This document shows, piece by piece, positions 1-5,433 of a DNA stretch of 5,433 bases. Position 1 is the first letter of the stretch; every line of letters begins with the position of its first letter. Position numbers and translations under genes: made by a program. Source of the DNA: an uncultured Pseudomonadota bacterium (lineage in GTDB: Bacteria; SAR324; NAC60-12); contig CAJXNF010000222.1 in assembly GCA_913056375.1 (NCBI GenBank), positions 1 through 5,433 on the forward strand, written 5' to 3'. The notes under the pieces are model-generated. The model saw only the letters and a program-made list of their open reading frames with translations. It did not search any database and had not been told where the DNA came from.

Positions 1-1662
1 TCTGGTGGCTTCAATGAAATCAAGTGCATAGTTGTTATGCTCTTCCATTCCAGTGGCTACTGTCAGAATATTAGGATCAAAGATGATGTCTGATGGAGGA
101 AAGCCAATGGACTCTGTCAAGAGTTTATAGGCTCTTTGGCAGATTCGAACTTTATCTTCCTTGGAGGCAGCCTGACCTTCTTCATCGAAAGCCATCACGA
201 CAGCAGCTGCGCCATATCTGCGAAGAGTTTTAGCCTGCCGAAGGAAAACCTCTTCCCCTTCTTTGAGCGAAATTGAATTGACTAAAGCTTTCCCCTGAAT
301 ACATTTCAGACCTGCTTCAATCACGGACCATTTTGAACTGTCGATCATGATCGGCACCCTGGCAATGTCTGGCTCCGAGGCGATCAGGTTCAGAAAGTGC
401 GTCATTGAGGCCTCACCGTCCAAAAGGGCCTCATCGAAATTCACATCGATAATGTCAGCTCCTGCTTCAACCTGCTGCCGGGCGATGGAGAGCGCTTCAT
501 CAAAGTCCCCATTCAAAATTAATTTTTTGAATTTTGGCGATCCGGTGACGTTGGTTCTTTCTCCAATCAAGAGAAAACCTTTGTCTGTGGTGGCGTTCAA
601 AGGCTCAAGACCAGCGTATCGGCTAAAGGCATCTACAGTTTGAAGCTTTCTAGGAGGCATCTTTTGGACTATTGCCACCATTTGCTTGATGTGATCCGGG
701 GATGTGCCGCAGCAACCTCCCATTATGTTCATCCACCCCTGCTCAGCGAAATCCTTTAGGAAATTGGCAAACTCTTCAGGTGTCTGGTCGTACTCACCCA
801 TCGCATTAGGCAAACCTGCATTGGGATAACAACCCATGAAAAATTTTGATTTTGTGCTGAGTTCTTCTAGGAAGGGCCGCATTTCCTGAGCACCAAGCGC
901 ACAATTGATTCCGACTGCAATTGGATTGGCGTGCTCAATCGAGTTATAAAAAGCTTCCAAAGTCTGACCAGAGAGAGTTCTGCCCGAGGCGTCAGTAATG
1001 GTCACTGATAAGAAGAGTGGTAGGCGAATATTTTGTTCCTCAAATACCTGCTCAATCGCATAGATTGCGGCTTTCATGTTCAAGGTGTCAAAGCTGGTCT
1101 CACACAAAAGAAGGTCTACCCCTCCTTCAATCAGTGCTTCCACCTGTTCCTTGTAGGCATTGACCACCTCATCAAAATTGACCGCCCGATAAGCAGGGTT
1201 GTTCACATCTGGGGACATGGAGGTGGTTCGATTCGTTGGGCCGATCGCACCAGCGACAAAGGCGGGATGGGAAGGGTTTTCAAGCTGGAATGAATTTATG
1301 GCATCTCTAGCAATTTGGGCTGCATGAAGATTGATTTTGTAGACTTCGGATTCTAGCTGGTAGTCTGCCTGGGAGATACGGTTTGCGTTGAAGGTATTGG
1401 TTTCAATGATGTTTGCACCGGCTCGCAAAAAATTGAGGTGGATATCTTTAATGACCTCAGATTTGGTTATAGAGAGTAGATCGTTGTTTCCTTGAAGTGC
1501 ATGGGTATGCTTATGGTAGAAAGATCCCCGAAAGTCTTCCTCTCTTAAACGGTATCCCTGAATCATGGTGCCCATCGCACCATCAAGGAAAACAATTTGT
1601 TTGGTCAATAAAGCTTGTAGGCGTTGACCATTGGAGTTGGTAAATTGCTGTTCTAAATCCAT
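1..1662 (-). CDS. metH: Cobalamin-dependent methionine synthase MetH, N-terminal part (runs off left edge)
   Basis: MetH transfers a methyl group from 5-methyltetrahydrofolate to homocysteine via cobalamin, giving methionine and tetrahydrofolate in the cytosol. The 554 visible codons are open with no frame break. Residues about 15-335 are the homocysteine S-methyltransferase barrel: GAMGTMIQ at 28-35, ETNTFN, GPTNRT, TDASGRTLSGQT, and the three zinc-ligand cysteines C254 (GINCALG) and C317/C318 (GGCCGT). Residues from about 360 are the folate (pterin)-binding barrel: GERTNVTGS at 367-375, then IDVNFDEALLDGE, MIDSSKW, VNSISLKEG, MAFDEEGQA, and FDPN followed by ATGMEEHNNYA near the edge. The Cys positions are each seven residues later than I recall for E. 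coli MetH (about 1,227 aa), so somewhat under half is present; the B12-binding and AdoMet reactivation domains would lie to the left. I chose the ATG at 1662-1660 because it fits the E. coli N-terminus. The frame stays open upstream to a stop at 1761-1759, and an ATG at 1722 would add 20 residues lacking family character. No clear Shine-Dalgarno precedes either start. It is divergent from the dehydrogenase gene. Confidence 0.97.
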   Translation of the reverse strand, partial: MDLEQQFTNSNGQRLQALLTKQIVFLDGAMGTMIQGYRLREEDFRGSFYHKHTHALQGNNDLLSITKSEVIKDIHLNFLRAGANIIETNTFNANRISQADYQLESEVYKINLHAAQIARDAINSFQLENPSHPAFVAGAIGPTNRTTSMSPDVNNPAYRAVNFDEVVNAYKEQVEALIEGGVDLLLCETSFDTLNMKAAIYAIEQVFEEQNIRLPLFLSVTITDASGRTLSGQTLEAFYNSIEHANPIAVGINCALGAQEMRPFLEELSTKSKFFMGCYPNAGLPNAMGEYDQTPEEFANFLKDFAEQGWMNIMGGCCGTSPDHIKQMVAIVQKMPPRKLQTVDAFSRYAGLEPLNATTDKGFLLIGERTNVTGSPKFKKLILNGDFDEALSIARQQVEAGADIIDVNFDEALLDGEASMTHFLNLIASEPDIARVPIMIDSSKWSVIEAGLKCIQGKALVNSISLKEGEEVFLRQAKTLRRYGAAAVVMAFDEEGQAASKEDKVRICQRAYKLLTESIGFPPSDIIFDPNILTVATGMEEHNNYALDFIEATR

Positions 1663-1677
1663 TAAGTTTTTCAAATC

Positions 1678-1735
1678 AGTATATGCGCATTTAGTGATGA
1701 ATTTGAAATATGCAACAGCCATGAAAGAAAAGCAA
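1678..1735 (-). promoter_or_regulatory. Candidate metH promoter(s), sigma-70-like
   Basis: Two overlapping possibilities are visible on the minus strand. The first has a good -10, TATACT (1683-1678), with TTCAAA (1707-1702) 18 bp upstream; it would start transcription near 1671 and leave a leader of only about nine bases before the ATG at 1662. The second has TTGCTT (1735-1730) and CATATT (1712-1707), 17 bp apart, giving a leader of about 40 bases. Neither has a strong -35 box. These are by-eye matches in AT-rich DNA, where such matches are common. Confidence 0.25.
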
Positions 1736-1774
1736 GGGAAATGGGCGCTGCTGAGATTCTAGACTCACTAAATG
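1688..1774. repeat. 10-bp perfect inverted repeat, arms 68 bp apart-to-edge (67-base spacer)
   Basis: CATTTAGTGA at 1688-1697 is repeated exactly in the opposite orientation as TCACTAAATG at 1765-1774, with 67 bases between. The left arm sits between the candidate metH -10 (1683-1678) and -35 (1707-1702). The spacing is too long for a typical stem-loop but suits two separate protein-binding half-sites, or one site for each divergent promoter. I do not recognise the motif as MetJ, MetR, Fur or LldR/GntR. It could be chance in AT-rich sequence. Confidence 0.35.
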
Positions 1775-1786
1775 GATTTTGATCAG

Positions 1787-1799
1787 TTTCCTTTGGAAA
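1787..1799. repeat. Short palindrome TTTCC-TTT-GGAAA
   Basis: A five-base perfect inverted repeat with a three-base loop lies about 120 bp upstream of the dehydrogenase start codon. The stem has two G-C and three A-T pairs and no following U-run, so it is too weak for a terminator. It might be an operator half-site, or it may have no function. Confidence 0.2.
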
Positions 1800-1908
1800 A
1801 TTCATGGATACTACATTCTTGTCTTCAGAGATGAGATCGCTGGAAAAGCATTGCAAATTCGATTTGAGATTCTTAGTTTGCGGTGTGTTTTTTTGAAATT
1901 TCTTGTTC

Positions 1909-1911
1909 GAG
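1909..1911 (+). promoter_or_regulatory. Weak ribosome-binding site that decides the dehydrogenase start
   Basis: GAG at 1909-1911 lies six bases before the ATG at 1918 and is the only Shine-Dalgarno-like element nearby. An in-frame TTG at 1903 would add five residues, but it has no such element in front, and an in-frame TGA at 1894-1896 bars any earlier start. This favours ATG 1918. Confidence 0.4.
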
Positions 1912-1917
1912 ATCAAT

Positions 1918-4791
1918 ATGACCCCTGCTTTAGCAAACCAACTTCTCGTTTCGAATTTTCGATTGCCAGCTGAATTACCCGATAAGTACAAAGATTTTTG
2001 CAAAGGGTTGCTGGGTTTTTTGCCAGAAGACAGAATTTTTACAGATAAGCTCAGATGTCTCGCTTATGGTACAGACGCCAGTTTTTACCGTATGGTACCC
2101 AAAGTTGTTGTAAAAGTAGCTGAAGAGGACGAGGTCTCCAGTCTCCTTCGTTTGGCATATCAACTAGAAATACCAGTAACTTTTAGAGCTGCGGGTACTA
2201 GTCTTTCAGGACAAGCGATTACCGACTCTGTACTGGTTTTGTTAGCGGGGAATTGGACTGGTGCTAGAGTAGAATCCAATGGTGAACGGATCGCCTTGGA
2301 ACCTGGTGTGATTGGGTCAAGAGCAAACGATATTTTGAAGCCATTTGGCAGAAAAATTGGCCCTGATCCAGCCTCCATCAATTCTGCGATGATTGGTGGG
2401 ATTGCAGCCAATAACGCTAGTGGCATGTGCTGTGGAGTCGATTTCAACAGCTACCGTACCCTGCACAGTATGCGAGTCATTCTAGCGGATGGTCATCTTC
2501 TCGATACAGACGACCCACAAAGCTGCGAACGTTTTCGTAGGAATCATCGTGAACTGTTGGACTCCCTAGCCTCCCTTGCATATCAAGTTTGTAGTAACAC
2601 GGAACTATCTGACCGTATCAAGCACAAGTATCAGATTAAAAACACTACAGGTTACAGCTTGAATGCCTTGGTAGATTACCATGATCCTCTTGAAATTCTT
2701 CAGCATCTCATGATCGGGTCAGAAGGAACTTTGGGGTTCATCTCAGAAATCACCTATAGAACTATTCCTGATCCAGCACACAAAGGGACCGCACTTGTCT
2801 TGTTTCCAGACATTGTTTCTGCTTGTTCGGTAGTGACCGAATTAAAAAAACAGAAGATCGATGCTGTTGAACTCTTTGATCGCTCAAGTCTTAAGGCCAT
2901 TGAAGACCAGCCCACCGCCCCAAAGCATCTCAAAGGTCTGCATGAAGACGCATGTGCTCTTTTGATTGAGACAGGAGACCAACGAGCAAACCTGAGGGAC
3001 GCAAAAGTCAGTAAGATCATCAAGCTTCTGAGCACTAAAAAAGTCTTGGTGGAGCCTGAGTTTACTTCAGATTCAAGCGAAGCCGCGGGGCTCTGGAAAC
3101 TCAGAAAGGGACTTTTCCCATCGGTTGGCAATCTGAGAAAGGCAGGGACAACAGTCATTATCGAAGATTTTGCTGTTCCAGCCAAGAGATTGGCTGAGGC
3201 CGTAGTTGATCTGAGAGATCTGTTTGACAAGTATCAGTATGAAGATGCGATCCTCTTTGGGCATGCGCTTGAAGGGAACCTTCACTTTTGCTTCACCCAA
3301 GATTTTTCAACACAAGCAGAAGTCGATCGTTACGAGAATTTGATGGCAGAGGTTTGTGAACTTCTTGTAGAAAAATATGATGGCTCATTGAAGGCGGAAC
3401 ATGGTACTGGCAGAAACATGGCGCCTTATGTGGAATTAGAATGGGGAAAAGAAGCGTATGGGTTGATGAAACAAATAAAGCATTTGTTTGATCCTGCGAA
3501 CTTGTTGAATCCTGGGGTGATTCTAAACAATGATCCCAAGATCCATGTTAAACAACTTAAACCTCTCCCGGTGGCAAATGAGATAATCGACAAATGCATT
3601 GAATGCGGGTTTTGTGAGGTTCAGTGTCCCTCAAGGGACTTGAGTTTATCCCCTAGGCAAAGAATCACCGCATGGCGAGAAATCACCAGACTAACAACTA
3701 CGGGAGAAAATAGAGAACTACAGTCGGAATTGAGGAAGCTTTATCACTATGACGGTGAGGATACCTGTGCTACAGACGGTCTTTGTGCAATGAACTGTCC
3801 GGTAGATATTGATACAGGTAAATTGATCAAGGAGTTGCGCTTTGACCAGCACTCCAGTCTTGAAAATAGCATTGCCAATTGGTGTGAGAGCAACTTTGCG
3901 CTGGCTTCAAAACTGGCTCGTCTGGGCTTGGCGGCGGCAAATATATCTCACAAGGTACTTGGTAGTGATTTACTTGTCGGATTCAGCCGTATTATTCGAA
4001 AAGTAAGTGGTAATCAAATTCCCCAATGGAATCCGCATTTTCCGAAGCCAGCTCCGAGGATTGATTGGCAACATGAAGCCAAGACTAATTTGAGCAAAGT
4101 CGTTTACTTCCCTAGTTGTATCTGCCGGATGATGGGGCCTTCTGAAGGCAGTCATACTTCTCATGCAGAAGCAGTTCACCAAGTTCTAAATCGTGCTGGC
4201 TATCAATATATTCATCCAGAGGGAATTGAGGGATTGTGTTGTGGGGTTGCCTTCGATAGCAAAGGCTTTCCAAATCAAGCCAAGCGCAAAACAGAAGAAC
4301 TCAAAGCAGCACTTTTGAAAGCATCCAACAATGGAGAATACCCAATTCTTTGCGAAACTAGTCCATGCGTTCAGCGTTTGAATCACGAATTGTCAGAATT
4401 ACCAATTTATGATCCTGTTTCATTTGCAGGAGAATTTTTATTAGATCGGCTCGAGTTTCAGCAATTGGAGGAGACTGTTGTGATTCATCCAACCTGCAGT
4501 AATCGCAAGGCAGGCCATGTTGTCAAAATGCGGGATATTGCTGGGAAATGCGCAAAGGAAGTCGTTCTACCACACACAGTTACTTGCTGTGGTACTGCCG
4601 GAGATCGAGGAATCTTTCACCCTGAGCTTCCTGAAAAGGCATTGAACAGTTTGAAGGGTCAAATTCCAAAAAATTGTTCACTGGGTATTTCTAATAGCAG
4701 AACGTGCGAGCTTGGACTCTCCATGGTATCAGATGTAAAATTTGAATCTCTGTTTCACCTTCTGCTCAAGGCATCAAAGCCAAAAAATTAA
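1918..4791 (+). CDS. FAD-binding and Fe-S-binding 2-hydroxyacid dehydrogenase, Dld-II / YdiJ type (probable respiratory D-lactate dehydrogenase)
   Basis: This complete 957-residue protein probably oxidises a D-2-hydroxyacid on FAD and passes electrons through iron-sulfur clusters to a quinone or cytochrome on the inner face of the membrane; it has no signal peptide or membrane helix. Residues about 45-285 are the PCMH-type FAD domain: YGTDASFYR, RAAGTSLSGQ at 90-99, GPDPASIN then MIGGIAANNASG at 148-169, and GSEGTLG at 267-273. Residues about 290-535 are the FAD-oxidase C-terminal domain, with R396 (WKLRKGLFP), H449 and H456 (GHALEGNLHF), E494/H495 (AEHGTGRN) and DPANLLNPG: the family's metal and substrate set. 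Ferredoxin-like motifs follow at C560/C563/C566/C570 (CIECGFCEVQCP) and C617/C623/C627 (CATDGLCAMNCP). The C-terminal CCG-type region has C734, C774/C775, C812/C817, then C860, C890/C891 and C930 (SRTCELG). Length and motif order match Dld-II-type D-lactate dehydrogenases of proteobacteria. YdiJ, a D-2-hydroxyglutarate dehydrogenase, shares the plan, so the substrate is inferred. No permease or GntR-type regulator gene is visible beside it. Confidence 0.9.
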   Translation: MTPALANQLLVSNFRLPAELPDKYKDFCKGLLGFLPEDRIFTDKLRCLAYGTDASFYRMVPKVVVKVAEEDEVSSLLRLAYQLEIPVTFRAAGTSLSGQAITDSVLVLLAGNWTGARVESNGERIALEPGVIGSRANDILKPFGRKIGPDPASINSAMIGGIAANNASGMCCGVDFNSYRTLHSMRVILADGHLLDTDDPQSCERFRRNHRELLDSLASLAYQVCSNTELSDRIKHKYQIKNTTGYSLNALVDYHDPLEILQHLMIGSEGTLGFISEITYRTIPDPAHKGTALVLFPDIVSACSVVTELKKQKIDAVELFDRSSLKAIEDQPTAPKHLKGLHEDACALLIETGDQRANLRDAKVSKIIKLLSTKKVLVEPEFTSDSSEAAGLWKLRKGLFPSVGNLRKAGTTVIIEDFAVPAKRLAEAVVDLRDLFDKYQYEDAILFGHALEGNLHFCFTQDFSTQAEVDRYENLMAEVCELLVEKYDGSLKAEHGTGRNMAPYVELEWGKEAYGLMKQIKHLFDPANLLNPGVILNNDPKIHVKQLKPLPVANEIIDKCIECGFCEVQCPSRDLSLSPRQRITAWREITRLTTTGENRELQSELRKLYHYDGEDTCATDGLCAMNCPVDIDTGKLIKELRFDQHSSLENSIANWCESNFALASKLARLGLAAANISHKVLGSDLLVGFSRIIRKVSGNQIPQWNPHFPKPAPRIDWQHEAKTNLSKVVYFPSCICRMMGPSEGSHTSHAEAVHQVLNRAGYQYIHPEGIEGLCCGVAFDSKGFPNQAKRKTEELKAALLKASNNGEYPILCETSPCVQRLNHELSELPIYDPVSFAGEFLLDRLEFQQLEETVVIHPTCSNRKAGHVVKMRDIAGKCAKEVVLPHTVTCCGTAGDRGIFHPELPEKALNSLKGQIPKNCSLGISNSRTCELGLSMVSDVKFESLFHLLLKASKPKN

Positions 4792-4792
4792 C

Positions 4793-5433
4793 TCAACTGG
4801 AGGGTTTAAGCGTGGGTAGTTCTTCGAAGACAATAGGCTCTCCGGCAATTTCTTGTTTTGCCCGAAAAACCAAGATGATTTTGTTTCCTGTAAAAGGATC
4901 TTCAAGCTTCATTTTCTGGGGAAATAGACCAGCTTCTCCCTCTTGCCATTTGTTGATCTCTACACTGAGTCGATCGCCCAAAACGCTATCTCGTTTTACC
5001 AACTCGATCGCCCGCTGATCCTCATCTCTCTTTACCACCTCCAGAAAACTAACTTTCGTAGGTTGTTGAAGTAATTCTTGAATTTCGCCCAGTTTGACGT
5101 CTACCCCTAAAAATTCTTCACGAATCTCCAGGGAATTTTCGTGGAGGGATGAAGACTGATCACGATAGTCGTACATCAGAATTTGTGAATCATTTGCTCG
5201 TAATTCCCAAATTCGACTTCCGATTACTGGAGCTAACACTCTTAAACGAACACCATCATCTTGTAGCAGTAATTCTATATCACCAGTCTGCTTCTCATGC
5301 TCAGATTGAATCAGTATACGGCCAGAATAGAGTTGTGCTGTTTTTGAAGAATTCTGAGGATTTGGAGGCTGGATCGTTTGACAAGCAGCCAGTGCAAGAA
5401 TGACTTGCCAGCAGAGAAATTGAGAAATTATTT
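4793..5433 (-). CDS. Outer-membrane lipoprotein, probably LolB-like (5' end just beyond right edge)
   Basis: The frame is open from the window edge to TGA at 4795-4793, giving 212 visible residues. The start begins ISQFLCWQVILALAAC: a hydrophobic segment ending in a lipobox (LAAC, Cys codon at 5383-5381, visible residue 17), so only the Met and basic n-region seem missing. The mature protein would be 196 residues, close to E. coli LolB. Residue +2 is Gln, not Asp, which by the enterobacterial sorting rule predicts the outer membrane. A linker rich in Gln, Pro, Asn and Ser follows, then alternating beta-strand-like segments. The stretch RVLAPVIGSRIWEL (visible 64-77) resembles the LolB strand-loop-strand with NPLGSTELEL, whose loop carries a functionally important Leu; a KLEDPFTGNKIILVF stretch near the end resembles LolB's last strands. 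LolB receives lipoproteins from LolA and inserts them in the outer membrane. A GTG at 5239-5237 would give a 148-residue protein but would discard the lipobox. A DUF4292-type or other LolA/LolB-fold lipoprotein is the main alternative. Gene end converges on the dehydrogenase with one base between stops. Confidence 0.65.
   Translation of the reverse strand, partial: IISQFLCWQVILALAACQTIQPPNPQNSSKTAQLYSGRILIQSEHEKQTGDIELLLQDDGVRLRVLAPVIGSRIWELRANDSQILMYDYRDQSSSLHENSLEIREEFLGVDVKLGEIQELLQQPTKVSFLEVVKRDEDQRAIELVKRDSVLGDRLSVEINKWQEGEAGLFPQKMKLEDPFTGNKIILVFRAKQEIAGEPIVFEELPTLKPSS

Larger units (their letters stand above)
1663..1917. promoter_or_regulatory. Divergent intergenic region between metH and the FAD/Fe-S dehydrogenase gene
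   Basis: This 255-bp AT-rich gap separates the two divergent start codons and must hold the promoters of both genes unless transcription enters from outside. I see no credible protein-coding gene: open frames on either strand run into the flanking genes in the wrong frame and resemble nothing. I see no tRNA and no structure I can recognise as a SAM or cobalamin riboswitch. The metH leader also looks too short and too poor in G+C-rich stems for a B12 riboswitch. Distinct elements inside are listed separately: candidate metH promoters, a 10-bp inverted repeat and a small hairpin. For the dehydrogenase gene the best sigma-70-like pair I can find is TTGCAA at 1851-1856 and TAGTTT at 1874-1879, 17 bp apart, which is weak. 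That its regulation is shared between the two genes is inference only. Confidence 0.6.

Noticed and set aside
347..1293. Plus-strand open frames of 98 and 86 codons opposite metH
   Set aside because: They lie entirely antisense to strongly conserved MetH coding sequence, show no recognisable motif and have no ribosome-binding site.
1683..1690. ATGCGCAT palindrome upstream of metH
   Set aside because: An 8-bp palindrome occurs often by chance; no second copy or symmetric flanks support an operator.
1663..1760. SAM or cobalamin riboswitch ahead of metH
   Set aside because: The leader lacks the long set of GC-rich paired stems these riboswitches need and I recognise none of their conserved boxes.
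1779..1973. Plus-strand open frame of 64 codons from a TTG in the intergenic region
   Set aside because: It starts on TTG without a ribosome-binding site and ends inside the dehydrogenase gene in another frame; no domain is visible.
1671..2003. Minus-strand open frame of 110 codons spanning the intergenic gap
   Set aside because: It overlaps the dehydrogenase start antisense and metH's upstream region, with a low-complexity, Ser/Asn/Lys-rich product resembling no family; it is best explained as chance in AT-rich DNA.
2754..3230. Minus-strand open frame of 158 codons inside the dehydrogenase gene
   Set aside because: It is fully antisense to conserved FAD-domain coding sequence; its Ser/Leu-rich translation is typical of a shadow frame.
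4821..4830. TCTTCGAAGA palindrome just past the convergent stops, considered as a terminator stem
   Set aside because: It has no loop bases and no T-run, and it lies within the lipoprotein coding sequence (Phe-Glu-Glu codons), which explains it.

Overview
The window comes from a Gram-negative bacterium, probably proteobacterial or a related lineage. Base composition is moderate (roughly mid-40s % GC by eye) and looks even across the window. The evidence is a cobalamin-dependent methionine synthase of the proteobacterial type, a large respiratory flavo/iron-sulfur dehydrogenase, and a lipobox-bearing protein resembling LolB, the outer-membrane lipoprotein receptor. I cannot place the organism more precisely from sequence alone. 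I see no insertion sequence, phage gene, tRNA, rRNA, CRISPR array or other sign of recent transfer.

Layout. Bases 1-1662 (minus strand) hold the first 554 codons of metH; its cobalamin-binding and reactivation domains lie beyond the left edge. Bases 1663-1917 are an AT-rich divergent intergenic region with candidate promoters, a 10-bp inverted repeat and a small hairpin. Bases 1918-4791 (plus strand) encode a complete 957-residue protein that fuses a FAD-binding 2-hydroxyacid dehydrogenase to two ferredoxin-like clusters and a CCG (cysteine-rich) iron-sulfur region. This is the Dld-II / YdiJ architecture. Bases 4793-5433 (minus strand) encode a lipoprotein, probably LolB-like, that is complete at its C-terminus and lacks only its first few residues at the right edge. 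Its stop codon lies one base from the stop of the dehydrogenase gene.

The three genes do not form an operon. The first two are divergent and could share control through the 255-bp gap; the last two converge. Their roles are separate: methionine/folate metabolism in the cytosol, oxidation of a D-2-hydroxyacid (probably D-lactate) into the respiratory chain, and outer-membrane lipoprotein placement. All three look intact and ordinary for their families. I found no convincing undescribed system. The points most worth a second look are the dehydrogenase's substrate, the identity and true start of the lipoprotein, and the inverted repeat between the divergent genes.
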